Source of the DNA: an uncultured Atopobium sp.
GTDB taxonomy: Bacteria; Actinomycetota; Coriobacteriia; Coriobacteriales; Atopobiaceae
Assembly (NCBI GenBank): GCA_938041635.1
Contig: CALIAD010000058.1
Coordinates: 1-32,988, forward strand
Length of the DNA stretch: 32,988 bases
Direction of reading: 5' to 3'
Every line of letters begins with the position of its first letter. The first letter of the stretch is position 1. The translations under genes and the position numbers were made by a program. The notes beneath the pieces were generated by a model. It was not told the origin of the DNA. It searched no databases and saw only the letters and a list, made by a program, of their open reading frames with translations. Of the stretch, positions 23,707 through 31,459 are shown one piece after another.

Positions 23707-24360
23707 CTATGAAATTGATCTAATAAGTGCAGTAACCCTACCTAAAATGACAGGATTCTGTACGTAGATTGGCTCCATAAAATCGTTTTCTGGCTGAAGA
23801 CGAATACGATTATTTTCTCTATAGAATGTCTTAACAGTCGCAGAGTCATCAATGAGAGCAACAACGATTTCTCCGTCATGGGCATCTTGCTGCTCTTTTA
23901 CAACAATATAATCGCCATCAAAAATACCAGCGTTAATCATTGATTCTCCACGTACGCGAAGAATGAAAGAGCTTGAATCTCCAACAATGCTTGTTGGAAG
24001 AGATAGAGATTCCTCAACGTTTTGCTCAGCAAGAATAGGTGTGCCTGCAGCAACACGTCCTACAAGAGGAAGACTAATGACATTATTAGCTACATCTTGC
24101 GTTACTGGAGCGAGCTTTGCTGCGTCAGAAGTGCTAGAAGCCTGGGGAACAATCTTCATAGTACGAGGCTTCTTTGGGTCTCTATCAATAAGGCCAAACT
24201 GCTCCAGAACCTTTAGATGCATATGGACAGTTGAAGGAGATGCAAGATTAACAGCAGCACCAATCTCTCTTACTGAAGGGGGATAGCCGTGTTGATCTGT
24301 GTATGAACAGATGTATTCATAAATTGCTGCCTGACGCTTGCTGAGTTTGCCCTTTGGCAT
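23707..24360 (-). CDS. lexA: LexA repressor
   Basis: LexA represses SOS genes and cuts itself when RecA filaments form. The 217-residue protein has a winged helix-turn-helix (about 26-57, GYPPSVREIGAAVNLASPST), an acid-neutral linker, the Ala105-Gly106 cleavage site, and the catalytic dyad S140 (RGESM) and K177 (ATVKTFY). The start is set by AGGAGG just ahead of the ATG at 24360. Its promoter region holds LexA-like boxes, giving autorepression. The divergent gene encodes a YneA-like LysM protein, the same pair as lexA-yneA in B. subtilis. Confidence 0.97.
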   Translation of the reverse strand: MPKGKLSKRQAAIYEYICSYTDQHGYPPSVREIGAAVNLASPSTVHMHLKVLEQFGLIDRDPKKPRTMKIVPQASSTSDAAKLAPVTQDVANNVISLPLVGRVAAGTPILAEQNVEESLSLPTSIVGDSSSFILRVRGESMINAGIFDGDYIVVKEQQDAHDGEIVVALIDDSATVKTFYRENNRIRLQPENDFMEPIYVQNPVILGRVTALIRSIS

Positions 24361-24385
24361 ATGAGCCTCCTTTTTCTTTTTAGTA

Positions 24386-24414
24386 ATAATACACGTGTTC
24401 TAAAAATTAATCAA
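24386..24414 (-). promoter_or_regulatory. lexA promoter
   Basis: Read leftward, TTGATT (24414-24409) and TATTAT (24391-24386) are 17 bases apart. A LexA-like box (24389-24400, GAAC-ACGT-GTAT on this strand) overlaps the -10, and a second box (24413-24424, GAAC-ATTC-GTTT) overlaps the -35. Confidence 0.75.
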
Positions 24415-24476
24415 ACGAATGTTCTATTTTTTCTTGACACGAACAAATGTACTACATATTATTAGTACAAACGTTC
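24389..24476. promoter_or_regulatory. Four LexA-like boxes between lexA and the LysM gene
   Basis: Four imperfect copies of GAAC-N4-GTTC lie at 24389-24400, 24413-24424, 24441-24452 and 24465-24476. Boxes two to four each miss one base of the pattern and box one misses two. Their centres are 24, 28 and 24 bases apart, a symmetric layout with two boxes per promoter. Confidence 0.75.
24434..24462 (+). promoter_or_regulatory. LysM-gene promoter, LexA-controlled
   Basis: TTGACA (24434-24439) and TATTAT (24457-24462) are 17 bases apart, the same hexamers and spacing as at recA. A LexA-like box, GAAC-AAAT-GTAC (24441-24452), fills the spacer, and another (24465-24476) covers the expected start of transcription. 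Confidence 0.8.
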
Positions 24477-24514
24477 GGACATGACTTTTTGTCCGGTGTA
24501 TTAGATATAACTAG

Positions 24515-24536
24515 TTCCGTAAAAACTATTACGGAA
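24515..24536 (+). promoter_or_regulatory. Leader hairpin covering part of the LysM-gene ribosome binding site
   Basis: TTCCGTAA (24515-24522) pairs perfectly with TTACGGAA (24529-24536) around a 6-base loop. The 3' arm includes the first GGAA of the GGAAGGAA ribosome binding site (24533-24540), so folding would limit translation of the LysM protein. Confidence 0.5.
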
Positions 24537-24545
24537 GGAAATGAT

Positions 24546-24992
24546 ATGAGGCGTATGTATCAGTCAAAGATGTATCAGGTTAACGGTACTTCAGCACTTG
24601 CTTCTTATAAGCCTGCATTTAAGGTTATTGAAGGCGGCGCAAAGAAGGGTTCCGTTGCACCTCAGCGTGAGGAAGTCTCTTACGTAAAGACGCTGACTAA
24701 CAAAGAGGCTTTTATTGCAGGTCTTATTGTTACCGCATCATTTATTCTGATGTTTGCGATTTCTTTCCTTCGTACAACTGCTCTTAATTCATTTGCAACA
24801 TCTGTAATGGATAGCGCTTCACAAACAATTACCGTTCAGAGCAATGATACGTTGTGGTCAATTGCAGAGAGCAACCCTATTGAGGGCGTCTCCACAGAGC
24901 AGCAAGTAAGTTGGATTAGAGAAAGAAATAATCTCGATTCCTCTCTTTTAAGAGCTGGACAAACCTTAGAGATTCCTTCTGTATCTAAATAG
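24546..24992 (+). CDS. Membrane-anchored LysM protein, YneA-like candidate SOS division inhibitor
   Basis: A 148-residue protein with an unassigned N-terminus (1-52), one membrane helix (about 56-75), and a C-terminal LysM domain (about 93-143: ITVQSNDTLWSIA through LRAGQTLEIP) that should bind peptidoglycan outside the cell. The divergent position from lexA, the LexA boxes and the membrane-plus-LysM layout match B. subtilis YneA, which stops division during SOS. The N-terminal cytoplasmic part is longer than in YneA, so the identity is inferred from context. The start is ATG 24546 after GGAAGGAA. An upstream in-frame ATG at 24447 lies inside the promoter and is rejected. Confidence 0.82.
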   Translation: MRRMYQSKMYQVNGTSALASYKPAFKVIEGGAKKGSVAPQREEVSYVKTLTNKEAFIAGLIVTASFILMFAISFLRTTALNSFATSVMDSASQTITVQSNDTLWSIAESNPIEGVSTEQQVSWIRERNNLDSSLLRAGQTLEIPSVSK

Positions 24993-25027
24993 TAAATATT
25001 TATGTAAATTTCTCTCAGAATTCTGTG

Positions 25028-25055
25028 TTGATAGCAGTTAATACCTGCGTAAAAT
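25028..25055 (+). promoter_or_regulatory. Candidate nrdR promoter
   Basis: TTGATA (25028-25033) and TAAAAT (25050-25055) are separated by 16 bases. The transcript would start just before the nrdR ribosome binding site, with a leader of about 28 bases. Confidence 0.55.
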
Positions 25056-25089
25056 GGTATCTTCCTTTTATACGAAAAAAGGGGATTCC

Positions 25090-25536
25090 ATGCGTTGTCC
25101 AAAATGCGGTCACGAAGAGTCAAAGGTTATTGATTCTCGCTCATCTGAGAATAACGATGCCATTAGAAGGCGTCGCGAGTGCATGTCCTGTAAGTTTCGT
25201 TTTACAACCTATGAGCGCTTAGAAGAGATTCCTATCACCGTTGTTAAGAAAGACGGTCACAAGGAGCCTTTCGATAGACAGAAGCTTATGAGAGGTCTTG
25301 TTGCTGCAACAGTAAAGAGAGATATCTCTGTTGCTTCTCTTGATCATTTTATTGATGGTATTGAGTCTCAGATTAGAGATAAGGGTCAATACGAGATTAA
25401 ATCTGAAGACCTTGGAAGCATTGTGCTTAAAAACCTAGTTATGCTCGATAAAGTTGCATACATTAGGTTTGCTTCTGTCTATAGAGACTTCAAAGATGTT
25501 GATGAATTTAGCGCAGAATTAAGGAGCCTGAATTAA
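25090..25536 (+). CDS. nrdR: Transcriptional repressor NrdR
   Basis: NrdR represses ribonucleotide reductase genes when dATP is high. The 148-residue protein has the zinc ribbon with C3/C6 and C31/C34, the RRRREC and FRFTTYE segments, and then an ATP-cone (about 46-136) that senses ATP/dATP. The start is ATG 25090, after AAGGGGA, which places the MRCPKCGHEES zinc ribbon at the N-terminus as in the family; an upstream in-frame ATG at 25054 would add 12 residues and has no ribosome binding site. The stop overlaps the dut start by one base. Pairing with dut puts two dNTP-control genes together. Confidence 0.96.
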   Translation: MRCPKCGHEESKVIDSRSSENNDAIRRRRECMSCKFRFTTYERLEEIPITVVKKDGHKEPFDRQKLMRGLVAATVKRDISVASLDHFIDGIESQIRDKGQYEIKSEDLGSIVLKNLVMLDKVAYIRFASVYRDFKDVDEFSAELRSLN

Positions 25537-25985
25537 TGAGCAATTTTGACATCCAGCTACCTATTAAACGCCTTGATCCTACTGTTGAACTACCTTCGTA
25601 CGCCTATACAGGAGACGCTGGATTAGATCTTAGAAGTGCTGAAGATGTTGATCTTGCTCCTTTTGAGCGCAAACTTATTTCCACCGGTTTAGCTATCGCA
25701 ATTCCTGATGGATATGCAGGATTTGTTCAGCCTAGAAGCGGTCTCGCACTTAAAAAGGGCCTTTCTATGGCAAATACTCCAGGCCTCATTGATGCTCATT
25801 ATCGCGGTGAGCTTAAGGTTTGTGCCATTAACCTTGATAGCAAAGAAACTATTCACATTGAGCGTGGTGAGCGTATCGCGCAGCTTGTGATCCAACAGGT
25901 CCCTGTTGTAGAGCTTATTGAAGTTGATGAGCTTGATCAGACTGATCGCGGTACAGGTGGTTTTGGTTCAAGCGGCGTTCAATAA
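25536..25985 (+). CDS. dut: Deoxyuridine 5'-triphosphate nucleotidohydrolase (dUTPase)
   Basis: dUTPase splits dUTP to dUMP and pyrophosphate, keeping uracil out of DNA and supplying dTMP synthesis. The 149-residue protein has the five trimeric dUTPase motifs in order: DAGLDLRS, PRSGLALKKG, GLIDAHYRGELKV, GERIAQLVI and the flexible RGTGGFGSSG near the end. It starts at ATG 25536 on the last base of the nrdR stop, so the two are translationally coupled. A purine permease gene follows 70 bases later. Confidence 0.96.
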   Translation: MSNFDIQLPIKRLDPTVELPSYAYTGDAGLDLRSAEDVDLAPFERKLISTGLAIAIPDGYAGFVQPRSGLALKKGLSMANTPGLIDAHYRGELKVCAINLDSKETIHIERGERIAQLVIQQVPVVELIEVDELDQTDRGTGGFGSSGVQ

Positions 25986-26002
25986 TTTTTTATTTTGGTG
26001 AT

Positions 26003-26018
26003 AAGCGCTTCAGCGCTT
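26003..26018 (+). repeat. Short inverted repeat before the NCS2 gene
   Basis: AAGCGCT-TC-AGCGCTT is a perfect 7-bp inverted repeat with a 2-base gap, 38 bases before the NCS2 ATG. It could be a regulator site or an mRNA hairpin. I see no purine riboswitch here. Confidence 0.35.
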
Positions 26019-26055
26019 GCATAAAGGAAAAGCCTCTTTAGGAAGGAAGAGCTTA

Positions 26056-27372
26056 ATGGAGAAGTTCTTTAAGGTAGCTGAGCGTGGCAGTAATCCCGCT
26101 CAAGAGTTTAGGGCTGGAATTACTACATTCCTCGCAATGGCATACATTATTGCAGTAAACCCAGCTCTTCTTGCTGCTGCAGGAGTTCCAGTTTCGGCAG
26201 CTATTACTGCTACCTGTCTTGGTGGTGGCATCATGACCATTTTGATGGGTCTGTTCTCTAACCGTCCACTTGCTTGCGCATCTGGTATGGGTGTAAACGC
26301 TGTTGTAGCCTTCTCTCTTACTCCAATTACTGGTGGAGATTGGCACGCATCAATGGCAGTTATCTTCATTGAAGGAATTGCTATTCTTCTTTTAGTTCTC
26401 TGCGGCCTTCGTGAAGCAATCATGGATGCAATCCCTGTAAACCTACGCCACGCAATCTCTGTTGGCCTAGGTCTTTTTATTGCCATGATTGGTCTCAAGA
26501 ACAGCGGTATTATCGTTGCTAATGAGTCCACACTTGTTGCTCTTGGTGATATCTTCTCTCCAACCTTTATCGTTGGTGTAATTTCCATTGTTGCAACAGT
26601 TGTTCTTTACTCTGCTCGTGTTAAGGGCTCCCTGCTTATCGGCATTATTCTTGCCGTACTTGCTGGTATTCCTCTTGGTGTTACCGCAAGCCCTACAGGC
26701 ATTGTTTCTGGCCTTGATTTCTCTACCTTTGGCGCACCATTCTTGACCGATAGTGCTGGTGTTATGGGTATTGTTAAGGCACTGACAACGCCAGTTCTTC
26801 TCGTCTTTGCATTCTCTTTGATGATGTCCGACTTCTTCGACACCATGGGCTCTGCTATGGCTATTGCTAAGCAGGGAGACTTCCTCACTGAGGACGGCAA
26901 CGTTAAGGACATCAAGCAGATCCTCATTGTTGACTCTGCTGCTGCAGCTGCAGGTGGTTTCTTTGGTGCTTCTTCTATTACCACATTCATCGAGTCCGCA
27001 TCCGGCGCTGCTGACGGCGGTCGTACTGGTCTTTCTTCTATTTTCACCGGACTGCTCTTTATTGCAGCAGCATTCATTGCACCTCTCATTTCTATCGTCA
27101 GCTCTGCAGCAACTTGTGGTGCACTGGTTCTTGTTGGCTTCCTGATGATGTCTGAGGTTACCGAGATTGATTGGAACGATCTTCTTGAGGGCTTCCCAGC
27201 ATTCATGGTTATCGCTGGTATTCCAATGACTTACTCAATCTCTGACGGCATTGGCTTTGGCTTCATCTTCTATGTTGTTGTTGCTCTTGTTACTGGTAAC
27301 GTTAAGAAGGTTAAGCCTCTGATGTGGGTTGCAACTCTTGCGTTTGTTGCTTACTTCATCATTGCTAACTAG
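26056..27372 (+). CDS. NCS2-family (AzgA/PbuG-type) purine permease
   Basis: A 438-residue transporter with 12 or more hydrophobic helices. The start FFKVAERGSNPAQEFRAGITTFLAMAYIIAVNP and the GMGVNAVVAF and FDTMGSAMA motifs are those of the AzgA branch of NCS2 carriers, which import adenine, guanine or hypoxanthine with protons. Exact specificity cannot be read. The start is ATG 26056 with a strong GGAAGGAAG; a TTG at 26017 is in frame but lies before that site. The gene ends in two terminators. It may be co-transcribed with nrdR-dut, fitting a nucleotide theme. Confidence 0.9.
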   Translation: MEKFFKVAERGSNPAQEFRAGITTFLAMAYIIAVNPALLAAAGVPVSAAITATCLGGGIMTILMGLFSNRPLACASGMGVNAVVAFSLTPITGGDWHASMAVIFIEGIAILLLVLCGLREAIMDAIPVNLRHAISVGLGLFIAMIGLKNSGIIVANESTLVALGDIFSPTFIVGVISIVATVVLYSARVKGSLLIGIILAVLAGIPLGVTASPTGIVSGLDFSTFGAPFLTDSAGVMGIVKALTTPVLLVFAFSLMMSDFFDTMGSAMAIAKQGDFLTEDGNVKDIKQILIVDSAAAAAGGFFGASSITTFIESASGAADGGRTGLSSIFTGLLFIAAAFIAPLISIVSSAATCGALVLVGFLMMSEVTEIDWNDLLEGFPAFMVIAGIPMTYSISDGIGFGFIFYVVVALVTGNVKKVKPLMWVATLAFVAYFIIAN

Positions 27373-27388
27373 TTTTTAGTATTAGGGG

Positions 27389-27428
27389 AGCGCGTTCAAG
27401 ATGGGGGTCTTGACGCGCTTCTTTTTTA
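27389..27428 (+). terminator. Rho-independent terminator after the NCS2 permease gene
   Basis: A 12-bp stem with one bulged T (27389-27401 with 27408-27419) closes a TGGGGG loop and is followed by CTTTTTT. Confidence 0.9.
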
Positions 27429-27434
27429 TTTGTG

Positions 27435-27460
27435 AATAGATTGTGTGCAATCTATTTTTT
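27435..27460 (+). terminator. Second, tandem terminator
   Basis: A perfect 9-bp stem, AATAGATTG (27435-27443) with CAATCTATT (27448-27456), loop TGTG, followed by TTTT. It stands directly behind the first terminator and insulates trxB. Confidence 0.75.
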
Positions 27461-27469
27461 AGAGATAAA

Positions 27470-27499
27470 TGATAATGATTGTCACCAGTAGGGTATAAC
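27470..27499 (+). promoter_or_regulatory. Fur-family box and candidate trxB promoter
   Basis: TGATAATGATTGTCA (27470-27484) matches the 7-1-7 Fur consensus TGATAATnATTATCA at all but one position. A -10-like TATAAC lies at 27494-27499, so the box covers the expected -35. A Fur, PerR or Zur protein is the likely binder; the exact one cannot be named. Confidence 0.55.
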
Positions 27500-27534
27500 A
27501 AAGCCAGTTACGATTTATACGATTGGAGCCAATC

Positions 27535-28485
27535 ATGGCAGACGTTATTACTAAAGACCTTGTTATTGTTGGCGGTGGTCCTGCAGGACTTTCAGCAGCA
27601 ATTTATGCAAAACGCGCCCTTCTCGATACTGTTGTTTTAGAGAAACAGGCGGTAGGTGGCCAGGTCATCACCACTACTGAGGTTGAGAATTACCCTGGCA
27701 TGCCAAACACTGATGGCTTCACTATTACCGATACTCTTCAGAAGCAGGCTACAGACCTCGGCGCAGAGATTGTCATGGCCAATGTTCTTTCTATTGTTAA
27801 GGATCCAGAGACTAACCTCTTTGCGCTGGAGACTTCTGAGGGAACTTATCAGGCAAAGGCTGTCATTGTTTCTGGTGGCGCTAATCCTCGCCACGCTGGC
27901 TTCGCCAACGAAGAGAAGTTCACTGGCAAGGGTGTTTCTTACTGCGCCACCTGCGACGGAATGTTCTATCGCGGCAAGCAGGTATTTGTTATCGGCGGCG
28001 GTAACACCGCTGTAGAGGAGTCTCAGTTCCTGGCTCGTTTTGCTGACAAAGTAACCCTTATCGTCCGCAAGGATCACCTAAGAGCTAACGCTACTGCAAT
28101 TAAGCAGTTTGAGGAGAATCCTAAGACAGAGATTCGTTATTTGACCAGCATTACTGCAGTTGATGGCAATGATTTGCTTACCTCTATTACATTCCGCAAT
28201 AACCAGACGGGAGAAGAGCACACAGAGACCTTTGATGAGGGTAGCTTTGGCGTCTTTGTCTTGGTTGGTCGCGTACCTTCAACTGAGCTTTTGACAGATC
28301 TTGTAGATCTTGACGAGCAGGGATATGTTCTTGCTGATGATCGTATGGCCACCAAAACACCTGGTCTCTTTACCGCAGGTGACCTCAATAAGAAGCCACT
28401 ACGACAGATTATTACCGCAGCTGCAGACGGTGCCATTGCCGCAACTTCTGTAGCCTCATATCTTGGACAGCCTGTTGAAGGATAA
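27535..28485 (+). CDS. trxB: Thioredoxin reductase
   Basis: TrxB uses NADPH and FAD to reduce thioredoxin, supporting ribonucleotide reductase and protection from oxidants. The 316-residue protein has the FAD-binding GGGPAGLSAAIYA near 13-25, the redox pair C137-A-T-C140 followed by D-G, the NADPH-binding GGGNTAVEES near 154-163, and the late TAGDLNKKPLRQI segment. The start is ATG 27535 after TTGGAG; an in-frame ATG at 27523 lies inside the leader. It is a single-gene unit between two terminators. Confidence 0.94.
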   Translation: MADVITKDLVIVGGGPAGLSAAIYAKRALLDTVVLEKQAVGGQVITTTEVENYPGMPNTDGFTITDTLQKQATDLGAEIVMANVLSIVKDPETNLFALETSEGTYQAKAVIVSGGANPRHAGFANEEKFTGKGVSYCATCDGMFYRGKQVFVIGGGNTAVEESQFLARFADKVTLIVRKDHLRANATAIKQFEENPKTEIRYLTSITAVDGNDLLTSITFRNNQTGEEHTETFDEGSFGVFVLVGRVPSTELLTDLVDLDEQGYVLADDRMATKTPGLFTAGDLNKKPLRQIITAAADGAIAATSVASYLGQPVEG

Positions 28486-28516
28486 ATTCTTATTTCATAT
28501 TTGATAGATATTTGAT

Positions 28517-28541
28517 AGGGGATCGAGCTATTCGATCCCCT
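28517..28541. terminator. Hairpin between convergent trxB and the AlkD-like gene
   Basis: A perfect 10-bp stem, AGGGGATCGA (28517-28526) with TCGATCCCCT (28532-28541), loop GCTAT. The T-tracts on both sides are weak (AAATATTTA), but its place between two converging genes suggests a bidirectional terminator. Confidence 0.7.
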
Positions 28542-28590
28542 AAATATTTAGATAGCCTACTAAAAAGCCATATCAGCTATTTTCAAAGTA

Positions 28591-29259
28591 CTATTTCAAA
28601 CTTCTAAGATAAGTTTTTTGTTCTTTGGTAATTCGATAACTTTCGCATGCTTTTTGAATCGTTTTATTAAATACCCACGTGTCCAGCTTTTTGGTTTCAA
28701 GATAGGGTAGTGTAGAATCCCACTGTTTGGCTAGAGCCGTTGCAAAGAACCAAGCAATCATCATGTTAACGTAGTATTCGTCTGAGTGAATTTGCGCAGG
28801 AATCTCAAGGTATTTTGAGTCAAAATCTTCATCAAGAAAATGGGTCATAAGCATCTCTATACCAAAGCGACAGGTATATACATGACTCGAAGATGCCCAG
28901 CTCGAAATTTCAGTTAAAAGGCGTGTACGATTCTTTTTGAAAACCCGCGGCGACAAGATGTCACACACGGCCCAGTTATCGACATAAGGAAGAAATGCAT
29001 CAATCGCTAAGATACAGTCGTCAAAGTCTTTAATCTCGGAAACAAGTAGGCTATGCAGCATGTTTTCGTCGTAGTAGTCATGCGGGAGGGCGAGAAGAAA
29101 CTCTTGAGCTTCTTTGCTTTTTCCAAGTTTTTTTGCAAGCTTTCTGAGTTGAGGAACGCGCACGCCAATAATTGATTCTTTTGGAACAGTGGGCATGAGT
29201 TTACTTTGAAAAGAGGCATATTCTGTATCTTGAAGTGCAAAGAGCTCATCTTGAATCAT
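28591..29259 (-). CDS. AlkD-like DNA alkylation repair protein
   Basis: A 222-residue all-helical protein of the DNA_alkylation (AlkD/AlkC) HEAT-repeat family, glycosylases that remove alkylated bases. The family segment IGVRVPQLRKLAKKL lies near 31-45. W96 and D100 in DNWAVCD keep the W-x3-D spacing of the AlkD active site, and W170 stands where a third aromatic is expected. ATG 29259 is preceded by AAAGGAG. It is the last gene of the leftward accessory cluster. Base use is AT-richer than in the core genes. Activity on a given lesion is inferred. Confidence 0.85.
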   Translation of the reverse strand: MIQDELFALQDTEYASFQSKLMPTVPKESIIGVRVPQLRKLAKKLGKSKEAQEFLLALPHDYYDENMLHSLLVSEIKDFDDCILAIDAFLPYVDNWAVCDILSPRVFKKNRTRLLTEISSWASSSHVYTCRFGIEMLMTHFLDEDFDSKYLEIPAQIHSDEYYVNMMIAWFFATALAKQWDSTLPYLETKKLDTWVFNKTIQKACESYRITKEQKTYLRSLK

Positions 29260-29350
29260 TAGGCTCTCCTTTGTTTCATATGGGAATATGAATATATAAA
29301 TAAATCCATTTCAATGTATATCAAGCCTTGTAGACAAGTGAGAAGAACCT

Positions 29351-29878
29351 CTAAAGAGTAATCCAATATCTTTGGGTGAGAATACCATCCTCATCAAAGA
29401 CTTCATTTTCTAAGATCCCACCGTTATTAATAATGGACTTTGCCGAGCCAATATTATCTTTACGGCAACACATTAAAACACGGTCAATTCCTAATTTTTT
29501 GCATTCTTTGAGCGCAAGAGCAATCATTGCCGTTGCATATCCTTTTCTTCTCTCACTTGGACGGATACCATCTCCAATGTGTCCACCACTTAAAAGAAGA
29601 CCATCATTAAGATAATGACGGATATCAACTGCGCCAACAAAGATATTTCTGTCAAAGTCAAAACAAAAGAGGGTCGTACTAGGAACTCTTCCGTCTGAGG
29701 TTTTTTCTTTGGTTTCTAAGAAACCTAGATACTGTTCGAAATTATGATAGTCATACAGAAATATTCTTCGTGGAGAAGAGTTTGTATGGTTTGCCTCGAT
29801 GTCTTGTGTCCATTCTTCAAGCATGTCAAAGAGCTGTGCTTTGGTTTTCTCGCTTGGTTTTATAAGGGCAATATTCAT
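29351..29878 (-). CDS. GNAT-family N-acetyltransferase
   Basis: A 175-residue GNAT protein. The acetyl-CoA-binding motif A is seen as GDGIRPSERRKGYATAMIA (about 102-120), followed by the K-x-LGIDRVLMCCRKDNIGSAKSI helix-strand typical of the fold, and GDG is at the beta-bulge. The first 70 residues carry the substrate side and are unassigned. Substrate is unknown; small molecules, antibiotics and protein N-termini are all possible. AGGGAG precedes the ATG at 29878. It starts 35 bases after the broken methyltransferase gene and is probably on the same mRNA. Confidence 0.82.
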   Translation of the reverse strand: MNIALIKPSEKTKAQLFDMLEEWTQDIEANHTNSSPRRIFLYDYHNFEQYLGFLETKEKTSDGRVPSTTLFCFDFDRNIFVGAVDIRHYLNDGLLLSGGHIGDGIRPSERRKGYATAMIALALKECKKLGIDRVLMCCRKDNIGSAKSIINNGGILENEVFDEDGILTQRYWITL

Positions 29879-29913
29879 GTAACTCCCTGAGCCTGTTAAG
29901 CTTTTTAGTACTT

Positions 29914-30784
29914 TTAATACAGCAATTCTATCTTAACAATCTGCATGTGCATTATATTGTCTCCGATGTTTGCCAGAAGACGATGAATACCTTTGATAGT
30001 TGGTAATTTCATATCGTAATAACCCAGCATGTATCCTTTGGATGAAACGGAAATCTTATCTGACCAGGAGGAGAGATCTTTTACTGAATTATTGGTGTAA
30101 AACAGATTGCCAAAATTATTCATTCCATGCTTTTTTAGGATGACTCTCATCATGAGTTTGTAGCCTAAAGTTCCAACCGTATCAAAGACGAGTCTACATC
30201 CAGGAAAAAGTTCAGTCATTTTTTAAGACAATAGCTTTGACGTTTTCTTTTTTTAAATAGTGAAAGACGCCTGCTGCGTAAAAAACAGCGCCATTGCGTG
30301 CATCAACTTGATCCATCCAAGAGAGGTCCGTCAAGTCGGAGACAATGTTGGTTTCTCTTGGATTTGTGCCTGCCAGTTCTTCTCGCATGGCAATAACATC
30401 TGGAAAGTCCACATTGAATATTTTGTTTTGTTGGTTTCCACATCTCCTGCTGTCAAGATCGAGTCCACACCCAAGACATACGATTGAGGCATTTGGATGG
30501 TTTCTGAGGTAATCGTTTATTTCATACATCATGTCGAGCTGTCGCATGGCACCTTCAAGTGCGCCAAATTCATAGAACGTTGTGTCATATTTCTTATTGA
30601 GTTCTGAAAAATCATAATCTAATCTGTTACAAATTTCTGTTGCTGCAGGGTCTGCGTAGAGTTCAGGAAACTTGTCACCACATTTCTTTCGGGCATAAAG
30701 TGGGATAATAAGTGTTTCTTGTGCTGTTCCGGGCTGTATCTGTAGCTTGTCATCCACGGTGAATCCTTTTGAGAGAACATGCAT
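29914..30784 (-). pseudogene. LCM-type SAM methyltransferase split by a +1 frameshift
   Basis: Two overlapping reading frames together make one class I methyltransferase of the leucine-carboxyl-methyltransferase-like group (COG3315 type). The first (30784 to 30212, 190 residues) has the SAM site CLGCGLDLDSRRC and the acidic NVDFPDVIAMRE; the second (30219 to 29914, 101 residues) carries the C-terminal half starting TELFPGCRLVFDT. They join at a run of six A on the coding strand, where five would restore VLK-MTELFPG. The stop of the first and the ATG of the second overlap, so a two-piece protein by re-initiation is possible, but a pseudogene or a read error is simpler. Confidence 0.75.
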
Positions 30785-30834
30785 TTGATTGATACAATTT
30801 ATTAAAAGAATACATTATTTATAAGTGGTCTATA

Positions 30835-31431
30835 TTATTTTTGACTGCATTCGACATAACATAGAGGGAGCCTAGCTACAATAGTTTTAGAAAATTCTAT
30901 TTTCCATCCTTGTGATTCAAGATACTGAGGATAAGTATCTTCTGTCCAATGGTGCTCAAAACTAACACCGACGATTTTTAGAAAAGATTTCCAGAACGTA
31001 TTAACTTCAGTATGATTGACAAAGTTTGGAGCAATTAGCATGCCTCCATTTTTTAAGACACGTCTTATCTCTTGTAAGGCTTTGTCCGAGTGTTCCATGA
31101 TGTGCAGCGCATTTGCAATAACAACAACGTCAAAAGACTGATTTGCATAGGGGAGACAAGTAGCATCAGCAATTTCAAAGGTGAGGTTTTCTGGATATGT
31201 ATCCTTTTGAGCCTCTTTAATCATATCAGCAGAATAATCTGTTGCAGTAATGCTCTTTGCTACAAAGGCAATATGTTTTGCTATAAGTCCTGGTCCAGTT
31301 GCAATTTCAAGAACAGTTTTGTCTTTTACAACGTGTGAGATACGATCGTACATCCATTGATATGCTTTTTTATCAGGAAGCATGGATTGGCGATAGAACG
31401 GGGCATACCAATCCCAAATTGTTTTCTTCAT
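30835..31431 (-). CDS. Class I SAM-dependent methyltransferase (Methyltransf_11 type)
   Basis: A 198-residue methyltransferase. Motif I is VLEIATGPGLIA (about 40-51), motif II the acidic ATDYSADMI, the third motif FEIADATCLPYANQSFDVVV, and then the HIMEHSDKALQEIRRVLKNGGMLIAPN segment typical of the UbiE/Methyltransf_11 group. The substrate is unknown; the C-terminal cap is short. The ribosome binding site is weak. It lies 28 bases after the VOC gene and 50 bases before the broken methyltransferase. AT-rich codon use marks it as part of the accessory cluster. Confidence 0.85.
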   Translation of the reverse strand: MKKTIWDWYAPFYRQSMLPDKKAYQWMYDRISHVVKDKTVLEIATGPGLIAKHIAFVAKSITATDYSADMIKEAQKDTYPENLTFEIADATCLPYANQSFDVVVIANALHIMEHSDKALQEIRRVLKNGGMLIAPNFVNHTEVNTFWKSFLKIVGVSFEHHWTEDTYPQYLESQGWKIEFSKTIVARLPLCYVECSQK

Positions 31432-31459
31432 ATCCGATATTATCCATTCAAATTTTTAG

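Noticed and set aside
24447..24545. Longer N-terminus for the LysM protein
   Set aside because: ATG 24447 lies between the -35 and -10 of the gene's own promoter, before the expected transcript start.
26607..27206. A 199-codon minus-strand frame inside the NCS2 permease gene
   Set aside because: It is antisense to a complete transporter gene, with proline/serine-rich composition typical of reversed membrane-protein codons.
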